A DNA stretch of 23,068 nucleotides from a virus: IMG/VR virus record IMGVR_UViG_3300037010_001609, positions 1 through 23,068 of that record; one strand, 5' to 3'. The position numbers and the translations under genes were made by a program. The notes under the pieces were generated by a model that saw only the letters and a program-made list of their open reading frames with translations, ran no database searches and had not been told where the DNA came from. Positions within the stretch are counted from its first letter, which is position 1. Each line of letters begins with the position of its first letter. Positions 1 through 7,575 of the stretch are shown here, one piece after another.

Positions 1-696
1 GATCGGCTAAAATTACGAGCTGGCAATGAAGAGCGGATACAAGACGTTGAGGATATGATCAACGACGCAATATCAGTCGCACAGCGAACTTCTACCAAAA
101 CAATGAATCACAAGTGGGAGCAATCGCGAGTCGCTGTTTCACAGTTCCAAAATTGGATGCGAACTGGTAAATTCATCGTTGTTCCGATGCCGTCTTCATC
201 ACCAACTCCTCAACTGGTTGCAGCGGCGATTTCAAAACTGTCAGGAGCTCAAATTGTTGACGCATTTAAGAAGAATCCATATCCGTCACTTTCACGCCAC
301 TTGGTAAGGAATCAAAGAGGTGTCGCATATGATTTTGCTGCGGAGAAGGCAAAATATAATGCGTTAGTTGCCCAAGTTGATGCAGCAGCCGAACGAGACG
401 ACGTTGATGCATGGGAAAAGCTTGAAACTCAACGCATTGCTGCTGAAAAAGCATTGAAAACATATTCACGCAAGAAACAAATGGATGCTCCTCAATCCTT
501 ATATGGAAGGGCATACTATAACACAATCCAAATGAGTGATAATCCTAACTCATCGGCGCTACGAGATGCGTACGTAATGATTGTTGATGATAACATTGTG
601 ACAGGCCATTCAATTGCGGATGCTATCAAACAATTGATTCTTAGTGGAATTCGACCTAAGGATATTATTGGATTTGCCCCTCACCAGTTTACCTAA
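1..696 (+). CDS. Phosphoribosyltransferase-like protein, 5' end outside the window
   Basis: The reading frame is open to the left edge, so the gene probably begins upstream. The first internal ATG is at 55 (213 residues from there) and has only a poorly spaced GAGG before it. Counting from that ATG, a strand followed by PSSSPT (residues 41-51) and then VMIVDDNIVTGHS (174-186) match the type I phosphoribosyltransferase fold; the second is the PRPP-binding loop with paired acidic residues and a T-G-x-S turn. Residues about 95-142 form a charged, alanine-rich, probably helical insertion between the core strands. Such proteins move a phosphoribosyl group between PRPP and a base, but the substrate cannot be read from this sequence. 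The family call is fairly firm; the start and substrate are unknown. Confidence 0.62.
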   Translation, partial: DRLKLRAGNEERIQDVEDMINDAISVAQRTSTKTMNHKWEQSRVAVSQFQNWMRTGKFIVVPMPSSSPTPQLVAAAISKLSGAQIVDAFKKNPYPSLSRHLVRNQRGVAYDFAAEKAKYNALVAQVDAAAERDDVDAWEKLETQRIAAEKALKTYSRKKQMDAPQSLYGRAYYNTIQMSDNPNSSALRDAYVMIVDDNIVTGHSIADAIKQLILSGIRPKDIIGFAPHQFT

Positions 697-754
697 GTTC
701 CCCCTGGCAGTGTTGCAGTAAATACGGGTGAATTGTCATAACATAGGGAGACAT

Positions 755-1567
755 ATGAGATACAAAACCGTCTATGCAAAGCCTCGTCAGCATGATGAAG
801 AAGAAGACCAAGATGACCTCAAATTTCCTTTTGGAGAGCTGGAAAAGAAACCGTACAAGCAGTTTGATCAAGTATTTTCTGCACAACATACACATTTTTA
901 TCTGAGCAAAGCGATTGGTGAACCAGAAGGTTACACCGACATGATTCACAAGATCACAACAGCAAGTTCAGCAGATGTGATCTTTATCCACCTTAACACC
1001 CCTGGTGGACAGTTGGATACCGGTGTGCAACTAATCAACGCTATGACCAATTCAGCTGCAAAGATTGTTACGGTGTTGGAAAGTATGGCACACTCACTGG
1101 GAACGCTAATCTTCCTGTCGGGAGACGAGATGGTAGTGAATGAGCACTGTGTCATGATGTTCCACAACTTCAACGGTGGACTGATTGGTAAAGGCAATGA
1201 AATGGTGTCTGAACTTGAAGCAACAGTGAAATGGTTTCAGGCGCTTGCAGAGGACATCTATATCCCATTCTTGTCACAAGATGAATTCAACCGAATTGTC
1301 AAGGGTGAAGATATGTGGATGCAAACACCTGAGATTAAGGTTCGCCTTGAAAATATGGTTGCAATTATGTCCAAAAAAGAGGCAGCAGAAGACAAGCAGG
1401 AATTGATTGTCTCAACCAAAAAGGTGTTGGAAGATGCAACAAAGCTCTTGGCAAAATTAGACCCTCCACCAAAAGCACCAAAAGCACCAAAAGCACCAAA
1501 CCCAAAGGGCTATCGTAAGGGTCCAGCTCGTGCAACAGACAAGTTGAAGAAAGCAGCAACTGATTGA
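755..1567 (+). CDS. ClpP-like serine protease
   Basis: This 270-residue protein has a ClpP/crotonase-type core. By alignment to the ClpP active-site motifs, the nucleophile is S114 (in MAHSLGT), the histidine is H137 (in VMMFHN) and the acid is D186 (in GEDMWM). The oxyanion segment TPGGQLDTG lies at 82-90. About 40 acidic residues precede the core. After it comes a 60-80 residue Lys/Ala/Pro-rich tail with an APK repeat, absent from ordinary ClpP (about 195-210 residues). I chose ATG 755 because AGGGAG (745-750) precedes it; an in-frame GTG at 728 lacks a ribosome site. In other phages ClpP-like proteins are often prohead proteases, but here the neighbours are replication genes and no capsid gene is visible. 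The role (head maturation or host proteolysis) is open. Confidence 0.82.
   Translation: MRYKTVYAKPRQHDEEEDQDDLKFPFGELEKKPYKQFDQVFSAQHTHFYLSKAIGEPEGYTDMIHKITTASSADVIFIHLNTPGGQLDTGVQLINAMTNSAAKIVTVLESMAHSLGTLIFLSGDEMVVNEHCVMMFHNFNGGLIGKGNEMVSELEATVKWFQALAEDIYIPFLSQDEFNRIVKGEDMWMQTPEIKVRLENMVAIMSKKEAAEDKQELIVSTKKVLEDATKLLAKLDPPPKAPKAPKAPNPKGYRKGPARATDKLKKAATD
1471..1497 (+). repeat. Three tandem 9-bp units encoding Lys-Ala-Pro
   Basis: The unit AAAAGCACC occurs three times without a mismatch inside the 3' end of the ClpP-like gene. It encodes an APK/KAP run in the basic tail. Copy number could change by slippage without breaking the frame. Confidence 0.85.
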
Positions 1568-1599
1568 CCGTTATTAGGAAATGATGTAAGGTGGAAGCT

Positions 1600-2664
1600 A
1601 TGGAATCTCCCACCCTACAACAAATCATTAGACAACACATCAATCTACCTTCTCGGTCAAATGGCCAGGGATTCTATGCTGTGTTGTGTAAGGTCTGTGG
1701 GGATCACGGTAAAAAGGGTAAAAGAGCTGGCTTCAAATTTACCGGTGAGACTGTTGGATACAATTGCTTCAACTGTGGGCTTGGCGCTGGATACGACCCC
1801 ACGAAGCATGAAACAATGCCACATGATATGGTCTCAGTATTGGAAGCATTTGGGATTCCAGAGACGGATTGGCAAGCTGCTTTGTATCATGGTTTGGAAC
1901 TGCGGGAAGCTGGTGGGATCCCGTCAAAAGCAGCATCTTACGTCAGCATTGAGCCAGCAGAGATTCATTTTCCGTCTTTCTTCTACAAGTTAACGGATGA
2001 TCCAACTGATGACTTTGCACAATATGCAATTGAATACCTGGCAAGCCGTAAGGTAGATTGGAAGAAATATCCATTCTACTTGGTCGCCAAAGCCGACCAT
2101 CCTGACAACAGTCGGTGGTACGGACGTCTAATCATTCCAACATATAAGGGTAACAAATTGGTGTTCTGGCAAGGTCGAGATTTAACCGACATGCACGTGA
2201 AGAAGTATTTGAGTCCAAATGTGGCGCGTGAGAGCATTCTAAACGGATACGAACAAATCGAACGTTATGTTGAAGATCCACTATATATTGTAGAGGGATG
2301 GTTTGATGCGTTTCATCTTGAAGGTGTGGCAGTATACGGTAATAAAATGACCCCTAATCAGGTTCGGTGGATTAACATGTCCACAAGACCAAAAGTGGTA
2401 ATTCCGGATAAGTTCGGTGATGGTCATTTGTTAGCAAAGCAGGCGTTGGATCTTGGATGGGCTATCAGCACTCCTGATATTGGCTCGTGCAAGGATGTTA
2501 ACGATGCAATACTGAAATACGGCGAGTTGTACACGAGAATGACAATCATCCAACATACCAGTAGTGATCGGTTCACCGCTGAAACTCAACTTGGAATTTA
2601 TTGTGATTCTGGACCATCACGCGGCAAGGTTGCGCATAAAACATCACCTTCGGGCAAGAGGTAA
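1600..2664 (+). CDS. 61: DNA primase, T4 gp61 type
   Basis: This 354-residue protein is close to T4 gp61 in length (about 340). The N-terminus has a zinc-binding module, CKVCGDHG at about residues 29-36 paired with CFNCG at about 55-59. A TOPRIM domain lies in the second half: LYIVEGWFDAF carries the conserved Glu, and VVIPDKFGDG carries the metal-binding acids. It would make the short RNA primers for lagging-strand synthesis together with the gp41-type helicase encoded at 14156. ATG 1600 is preferred over an in-frame GTG at 1591 because AAGGTGGA lies directly before it at good spacing. Its 3' end overlaps the next gene in another frame by about 60 nt or more. Confidence 0.85.
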   Translation: MESPTLQQIIRQHINLPSRSNGQGFYAVLCKVCGDHGKKGKRAGFKFTGETVGYNCFNCGLGAGYDPTKHETMPHDMVSVLEAFGIPETDWQAALYHGLELREAGGIPSKAASYVSIEPAEIHFPSFFYKLTDDPTDDFAQYAIEYLASRKVDWKKYPFYLVAKADHPDNSRWYGRLIIPTYKGNKLVFWQGRDLTDMHVKKYLSPNVARESILNGYEQIERYVEDPLYIVEGWFDAFHLEGVAVYGNKMTPNQVRWINMSTRPKVVIPDKFGDGHLLAKQALDLGWAISTPDIGSCKDVNDAILKYGELYTRMTIIQHTSSDRFTAETQLGIYCDSGPSRGKVAHKTSPSGKR

Positions 2665-3022
2665 GCAACCAGTTGTAGTTTCAGAACGAATAATCAAATA
2701 TTGGTGGAGAATGTTGAATGTTGCGGTGTTTTATGGTAAACTACCTGAACCAAAGACAATAACATTAGTAAAACACCACACTACATATGCATGGGCACAT
2801 CCCAGAAAATATGGAAATGTAAAAATTACCATTCAACCAACCCTTACTTCGCGTAGATTGTTGCTTTCCATCTTAGTTCATGAAATGGTGCACACTTGGG
2901 AACATCACAATGACCACCGTATGACGCATGGCAAAAACTTCTTCAAATGGATGCCAAGAATCAAGCGAACAACAGGGTTAAACTTATCAATTTCAATTGC
3001 TGACGATGAACACCTCCGTTAA
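2603..3022 (+). CDS. SprT-like zinc metallopeptidase
   Basis: The protein carries HEMVH at about residues 93-97 (from GTG 2603), followed by HGKNFFKWM. This is the SprT/Spartan arrangement of two histidines, a catalytic glutamate and a third histidine ligand. The upstream segment IKYWWRMLNVAVFYGKLPEP fits the helix and strand that open the SprT fold. Spartan relatives cleave DNA-bound proteins; phage SprT proteins are common but mostly uncharacterised. The start is uncertain. GTG 2603 follows a weak GGAA, an in-frame GTG lies at 2564, and the recognisable domain begins only near 2680. It overlaps the primase gene in the +2 frame, so translation is probably coupled. Confidence 0.75.
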   Translation: MILDHHAARLRIKHHLRARGKQPVVVSERIIKYWWRMLNVAVFYGKLPEPKTITLVKHHTTYAWAHPRKYGNVKITIQPTLTSRRLLLSILVHEMVHTWEHHNDHRMTHGKNFFKWMPRIKRTTGLNLSISIADDEHLR

Positions 3023-3245
3023 TCCTGATACTGATCCTACAAAGAACTTGCGGTCAGATTTATGGCCATCAATGACCATCAGCGAACTTGCAGTTCAACA
3101 AGAACTTGTGCTTGACAAGCTGTCGAGATTGCATGGATTTATTGGTCCAAATGCCACCAAATCAATGCTGAACATTTACGGAGCATTGCATACAGCGTTG
3201 CAGGATCTTAACTCTTTGATCGATAATAAGTCAAATCAAAAGTAA
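3006..3245 (+). CDS. Small hypothetical helical protein
   Basis: This is a 79-residue reading frame starting at ATG 3006, 17 nt inside the end of the SprT-like gene and ending 11 nt before the topoisomerase gene. No good ribosome site is visible, so coupling to the upstream gene is likely. The C-terminal two thirds (from SMTISELAVQQELVLDKLSR onward) look amphipathic and helical, with no Cys and no recognisable motif. Function unknown; the tight packing between two real genes is the main reason to accept it. Confidence 0.6.
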   Translation: MNTSVNPDTDPTKNLRSDLWPSMTISELAVQQELVLDKLSRLHGFIGPNATKSMLNIYGALHTALQDLNSLIDNKSNQK

Positions 3246-3256
3246 CAAGGAATTTC

Positions 3257-5149
3257 ATGGCAAAGGATAAGAAGTACACTGGCGCAGACATCCAGGCGCT
3301 ATCAGATCGTGAACACGTACGGTTGCGTACGCAAATCTACCTCGGCAATATGCATCCTGTTGTATACGGGATTCCCCTGCTGACAGAAGATAAGTTTCAG
3401 ATCAAGCAAGTAGAATTCATCCCAGCTGTGTACAAAGCTATTGGTGAAGTTGTTGATAACGCTCTTGATGAATTCTCACATCTGACCTCAAAGATCAAGC
3501 TATTGAAATTTGATGCCCGGCCGGATACTGGTTGGTATTCCGTTAGTGACAACGGCCGAGGCATCCCAATTGATATGCATGCTACTGGCAAGCGTACGCC
3601 GGAAGTTGCACTTGGTAGTTTGAAAGCTGGGCGCAACTTCACTGACGATAAGGAAGTAGGCGTAATCGGCCAAAACGGGGTTGGAGCAGCGTGTACGAAT
3701 TACTGTTCAAGTGAATTTGATGTTACCATTCACCGTGACGGTAAGAAGTACTTCCAGCGGTTTGTTGATGGTGCAGATAAAGTATCCAATCCCAAGGTCA
3801 ATCAAACCACAACGACAAACACAGGAACACAAATTACGTTCCAGCTTGATCCACTGGTGTTTAAGAATATCGCTCTCCCTGAGGAATTGATCCGCAATCG
3901 AGCAATCGAAATTGCAATGACAAACCCTGATGTTACCGTAGAATATAACGGTACACGTTATCGGTTTAAGAAGGGATTGATTGATCTTGTAGCGCAAATT
4001 GCTGGTGACAAGGTGTTCTATTGTTTCGAAATCAATGAACCAAATATCACTGGTGAAGTGTTTGTCGTTGTCAATGCACATGAAGGCATTGATGAGCAAA
4101 TGTATACGTGGGTAAATAGCTCGCTGCTGTTTGACGGTGGTAAATGCAATACGCAGTTTTTCAACGCTCTATTTGACCGTGTTTACACGCATCTTGAAAA
4201 AGAAGCAAAGAAAACAAAGACGGAAGTCACCAGAAACGATGCTCGTCAAGGGTTGCTGGTCCTTGCAAACTTGAAAATCAAGAACCCCGAGTATGACAGT
4301 CAGGCAAAGACTCGGCTCACCGGCCCAGACCTCCGCAAAGAAATCACTGGCATGATTGATGCACAGTGGAAAATGTTTTCCAAGCGGACAGAACAATGGT
4401 TAGCTGATGTATTGGAACGTGCCAATGATCGGCATCACAAACAGGCAAACAAGAAGGCGATTGACGATCACGCAAAGAAACTAACGAAGCGTGTTGCTGG
4501 TTTGCTTGACGCTACAAACAAAGATCGTAGCTCGTGTCGGGTTCTGATCACCGAAGGTGAGTCTGCTCAAAGTCAAATTTGCGAAGTCCGTGATCCAGAA
4601 ACAACTGCTGCGTACGCCCTAACAGGGAAAATCAACAACGTATACGGAACTACACCTGCCCAAGCATTGAAGATGGGGAAGATTACCGACTTGCTTTTGG
4701 CAATCGGTCTTACGCCAGGCAAACGAGCAATACGAAGCGATCTCAATTACGGACAGATCGTCGTTGCAACGGATGCTGACTATGACGGAGACGATATCTT
4801 TACGTTGTTGACCAACTTGTTCTTCCATTTTTGGCCTGAACTATTTGACAAGAAGTATCCACCGATCATTCTTCGTCTTGTTGCGCCGAACGTGTGCGTA
4901 GTGAAAGGAAAACAACGAATCCACTTTACACGACGTGCTGACTACGAGAAAGTCAAAGACAAGTACAAGGGCTACGAGGTTCGGTACTATAAGGGATTAG
5001 GTTCCATGGCTCCGGAAGATTGGGAAATGATCCTGTCAGGAAAGAGCGATACACTAATTCCAATCATTGACGACGGTCACATGCACGAAGTGCTTGAACT
5101 GTTGTTTGGAAACAATGCTGATGCGCGAAAAGCATGGCTAACTACATAA
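3257..5149 (+). CDS. 39: DNA topoisomerase II large subunit (fused gp39/gp60 type)
   Basis: This 630-residue protein combines the ATPase and TOPRIM parts that T4 itself splits into gp39 and gp60. GHKL ATPase motifs are EVVDNALDE (E64, N68), SDNGRGIP (98-102) and GQNGVGA (138-144). QAKTRL at 349-354 stands in for the QTK lysine loop. The TOPRIM domain has EGESA (E433) and DADYDGDD (506-513), followed by YKGLGSM (578-584), a hallmark of GyrB/ParE-type subunits. With the gp52-type subunit at 5933 it would form an ATP-dependent topoisomerase for phage replication. AAGGAA at 3247-3252 precedes ATG 3257. A candidate 37-codon gene starts within its last 16 nt. Confidence 0.95.
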   Translation: MAKDKKYTGADIQALSDREHVRLRTQIYLGNMHPVVYGIPLLTEDKFQIKQVEFIPAVYKAIGEVVDNALDEFSHLTSKIKLLKFDARPDTGWYSVSDNGRGIPIDMHATGKRTPEVALGSLKAGRNFTDDKEVGVIGQNGVGAACTNYCSSEFDVTIHRDGKKYFQRFVDGADKVSNPKVNQTTTTNTGTQITFQLDPLVFKNIALPEELIRNRAIEIAMTNPDVTVEYNGTRYRFKKGLIDLVAQIAGDKVFYCFEINEPNITGEVFVVVNAHEGIDEQMYTWVNSSLLFDGGKCNTQFFNALFDRVYTHLEKEAKKTKTEVTRNDARQGLLVLANLKIKNPEYDSQAKTRLTGPDLRKEITGMIDAQWKMFSKRTEQWLADVLERANDRHHKQANKKAIDDHAKKLTKRVAGLLDATNKDRSSCRVLITEGESAQSQICEVRDPETTAAYALTGKINNVYGTTPAQALKMGKITDLLLAIGLTPGKRAIRSDLNYGQIVVATDADYDGDDIFTLLTNLFFHFWPELFDKKYPPIILRLVAPNVCVVKGKQRIHFTRRADYEKVKDKYKGYEVRYYKGLGSMAPEDWEMILSGKSDTLIPIIDDGHMHEVLELLFGNNADARKAWLTT

Positions 5150-5247
5150 CTAAACTCCTGGCCTGGTTAGCTGAATCATGGGAACTTATGGGCGAAGCTG
5201 CCCTGTGGACTCATTATTGGGTTAACGGGGAAGATCCTGATCTATGA
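5134..5247 (+). CDS. Possible 37-residue microprotein between topoisomerase and phosphoesterase genes
   Basis: An ATG at 5134, inside the last codons of the topoisomerase gene, opens a 37-codon frame. Its TGA (5245-5247) overlaps the next gene's ATG (5244) as ATGA. The product begins MANYITKLLAWLAESWELMG and ends in NGEDPDL; it has four Trp and could form one amphipathic helix. The frame fills what would otherwise be the only sizeable gap (94 nt) in this part of the operon, and the overlaps at both ends suggest coupled translation. There is no strong ribosome site, and a frame this short could be chance, so the call is tentative. Confidence 0.45.
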   Translation: MANYITKLLAWLAESWELMGEAALWTHYWVNGEDPDL

Positions 5248-5933
5248 AAATTACAAACGAAACACTACGCCTGAACTACTTGAAAGATTTGGGCAATCCT
5301 GACACGTTCCACGGACGTGACACACCAAAGGTTCGCAAGATTGACAACTGGAAAGCAATTACTCCGTACGTCAAGACAGTGGCAAAACCAATCAATCCAT
5401 ACACTCAAATGGTATGGGTGTGGAGTGATATTCACTTCGGACACAACAACATCATCAAGTATACTGCACCGCATCGGCCGTTTGCTGACAAGCACGAGAT
5501 GAACTCTGCAATGATTGGAAACTATCACAGAATCGTGCACCCAAATGATATCTGCATTTGGGGTGGTGACATTGGATTTATGGGCGAGCATGAGATCAAC
5601 GGAATTCTACGAAGCCTTCCAGGCCATAAGATTCAAATTGTTGGTAACCACGATATGCATCGCGACGGAACGTTGTACAACCTTGATTTTGATGAACGAT
5701 ACTTGTGTATGGTTGTTGATATTCGTGAGCCCGACGGGTACGAATATCAGTTGCATTTCACGCACTATCCAATGGATAGTGTTCCGTCAGGATGTGTTAA
5801 CGTGCATGGACACATCCACCAAAATGTTGCTAACCCCTGGAATATCAACATTTGCGTTGAGCACACGGAATGTGCGCCTATTAACTTGCTTGAAGTGTGT
5901 GATCGTGCTCGTAACTATTTAGAGACCAAATAA
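5244..5933 (+). CDS. Calcineurin-like metallophosphoesterase
   Basis: This 229-residue protein shows the full ordered motif set of the family: WSDIHFGHNNI (D62, H64, H67), GGDIG (D109), VGNHD (N135, H136, D137), THYP (H174) and HGHIH (188-192). These residues bind two metal ions. About 55 residues precede the first motif and show no known domain. Family members hydrolyse phosphomono- or phosphodiesters, including nucleotides and nucleic-acid ends; the substrate is not evident. GGGGAAG about 10 nt upstream could serve as ribosome site. It lies between the two topoisomerase genes and its TAA overlaps the next ATG by one base, so it should be made together with the topoisomerase. Confidence 0.85.
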   Translation: MKITNETLRLNYLKDLGNPDTFHGRDTPKVRKIDNWKAITPYVKTVAKPINPYTQMVWVWSDIHFGHNNIIKYTAPHRPFADKHEMNSAMIGNYHRIVHPNDICIWGGDIGFMGEHEINGILRSLPGHKIQIVGNHDMHRDGTLYNLDFDERYLCMVVDIREPDGYEYQLHFTHYPMDSVPSGCVNVHGHIHQNVANPWNINICVEHTECAPINLLEVCDRARNYLETK

Positions 5934-7282
5934 TGGCCAGAAAATCTGAATCATCTCCCTACATCAACGAACAACGACACGCCTACTCTTTGTATGTAAT
6001 GCAGATGCGGGCATTACCCGCAGCAACAGATGGATTGAAGGCTGGCGGGCGCCGAGCTCTATGGACAGCCCGTGATGGAAAGAAGTACAAGAGTGCGACT
6101 CTTGCTGGTGCAACAATGCCGATCCACCCACATGCATCACCAGAAGGTGCAATTGATACACTTGCAGCTCCGTACGGAAATAACATCCCATTGTTCAAGG
6201 GAGATGGCGCTTTCGGCACGCTATTGAATCCTACTGCATATGGTGCAAGCCGGTATACCTCCGTAACTACGTCTACGTTCACTGATGACGTTGTGTTTCG
6301 TGACATTGAGATTGTGCCGATGACAGAAAACTATGACGGTACTTTGCAGGAACCTGTTCACTTTCTTCCACTGATTCCAGTTGCATTGCTAAACCCAGCA
6401 GAAGGGATTGCAGTTGGATTTGCTACAAACATTTTGCCTCGGGCTCTTGATGATCTCATCCTTGGACAGATTGCACATTTGAAAGGTGCGAAAACGATCT
6501 CTAACCCGATGCCAAAGTTCATGCCGCTAAACACTGTCGCATTTGCTACGGAAGAAACGGAAAGAGGGATTGCGTACTACTTCAATGGTGAGTTAACGAT
6601 CAAGGACACGTCAACAGCGTTCATTGTCAAGCTACCGTACGGTCAAACACACACCAAAGTGATTGCAAAGCTCGATGATCTGATTGAGAGAGACGTTCTT
6701 GTTGATTACACCGATCGCTCAAAGAACATAATCAACATTGAGTTGAAGTTTCGGCGCGGCTACATCAAGTCAGTGAGCGAAGAAGACTTGCTTCGTACAC
6801 TTGGGTTAACAGTTCGCCATATTGAGAACTTGAACATCCTGGATTTCACTGGTAAGGCTGTATGGAACACCACACCAGTGGAAATGATTCGAGCATTCAC
6901 AACGTGGCGGTTGGGATGGTACGTGCAAAGATATGAACGGCTGCGTGATATCTTGAAACTCGATCTACAACGGTACTATGACATTCGGTGTGCAATTAAG
7001 AACAACGTCAGTGCCTTGGCTCGGAAGATTGAATCGCGCAGTGAGCTGAAAGAATGCTTGGCGGAGCTGAAAATTGTACACGTTGACTACATTGCTGATT
7101 TGCCAATCTATCGGTTCACGGAAGAAGAACGAGTCAAGAATGAACAACGGATCGTTGATGGTGAGGCACAACTCCAAGAGTACCTCGATATGCTGGCCTC
7201 CGAAGACAAGCGCAAGAAGGTATACATCAATGAATTGCAAGATGTATTAGGAAAATACATGAAGGGGATTTACGCGGCGTGA
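5933..7282 (+). CDS. 52: DNA topoisomerase II medium subunit (gp52 type)
   Basis: This 449-residue protein matches T4 gp52 in size (about 440). It begins with a GyrA/ParC-like core: DGLKAGGRRALW at 33-44, a glycine-rich segment (GDGAFG, 90-95) and GASRYTS at 104-110. In the last, Y108 is the DNA-cleaving tyrosine and R107 the arginine beside it. The C-terminal part is charged and helical, as expected for the coiled arm. It lacks the long beta-pinwheel tail of GyrA, as in T4. It would pair with the large subunit at 3257. Its ATG overlaps the phosphoesterase stop codon. Confidence 0.93.
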   Translation: MARKSESSPYINEQRHAYSLYVMQMRALPAATDGLKAGGRRALWTARDGKKYKSATLAGATMPIHPHASPEGAIDTLAAPYGNNIPLFKGDGAFGTLLNPTAYGASRYTSVTTSTFTDDVVFRDIEIVPMTENYDGTLQEPVHFLPLIPVALLNPAEGIAVGFATNILPRALDDLILGQIAHLKGAKTISNPMPKFMPLNTVAFATEETERGIAYYFNGELTIKDTSTAFIVKLPYGQTHTKVIAKLDDLIERDVLVDYTDRSKNIINIELKFRRGYIKSVSEEDLLRTLGLTVRHIENLNILDFTGKAVWNTTPVEMIRAFTTWRLGWYVQRYERLRDILKLDLQRYYDIRCAIKNNVSALARKIESRSELKECLAELKIVHVDYIADLPIYRFTEEERVKNEQRIVDGEAQLQEYLDMLASEDKRKKVYINELQDVLGKYMKGIYAA

Positions 7283-7292
7283 TCCCAGGCGT

Positions 7293-7300
7293 AATAAATA
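7293..7300 (+). promoter_or_regulatory. Candidate T4-type late promoter, AATAAATA
   Basis: This matches the T4 late consensus TATAAATA at 7 of 8 positions. It lies 23 nt before ATG 7324, between the topoisomerase gene and a small gene with a strong ribosome site. Confidence 0.5.
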
Positions 7301-7323
7301 ACAGCTATGTCACAGGAGGTAGA

Positions 7324-7575
7324 ATGACCAAGCACTATACGCATCACCAACACAATGTGATGCATGACATCGAGTGCATGTCAATAGAAGAGCTCGAACA
7401 ACAGTACGACATTGAAGTCGATACTGATGGAACGGTTTGGGATCACTGCGAAGGTAAAGAGTTTCTTGACCTTCAAGCGTGGGGATTGTTTGTTGAGAAG
7501 CTGGAAGCAGAAGACGTCGATGAATATGAACCGATCATCAGAACCGGCAAGCGCCGGTCTGATGATGATTATTGA
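7324..7575 (+). CDS. Small acidic hypothetical protein
   Basis: This is an 83-residue protein. ATG 7324 is chosen because a textbook ribosome site, AGGAGGT (7314-7320), lies just before it; an in-frame GTG at 7279 overlaps the topoisomerase end and has none. The N-terminus is His-rich (MTKHYTHHQHNVMHD), the middle is acidic (SIEELEQQYDIEVDTDGTVWD) and the C-terminus is GKRRSDDDY. No known motif. A late-type box at 7293 suggests late expression, unlike the topoisomerase before it. Its last 7 nt overlap the convergent minus-strand gene, and its last codons form a hairpin. Confidence 0.72.
   Translation: MTKHYTHHQHNVMHDIECMSIEELEQQYDIEVDTDGTVWDHCEGKEFLDLQAWGLFVEKLEAEDVDEYEPIIRTGKRRSDDDY
7534..7566. 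terminator. Hairpin at the junction of convergent genes, possible bidirectional terminator
   Basis: ATCATCAG (7534-7541) pairs with CTGATGAT (7559-7566), and ACCGGC (7543-7548) pairs with GCCGGT (7553-7558). This gives 14 base pairs with one bulged A and an AAGC loop. It lies in the last codons of the plus gene, next to the end of the convergent minus gene. Neither side has a good T-run, so it may act as a roadblock or RNA-end protector rather than a classic terminator. Confidence 0.4.

Noticed and set aside
717-724. AGTAAATA before the ClpP-like gene as a late promoter
   Set aside because: Two mismatches to TATAAATA; similar six-base matches occur inside coding sequence.
728-754. In-frame GTG start for the ClpP-like gene
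   Set aside because: It has no ribosome site, while AGGGAG lies just before ATG 755.
4111-4118. GGTAAATA as a late promoter
   Set aside because: It is deep inside the topoisomerase gene with no start codon nearby, and differs at two positions.
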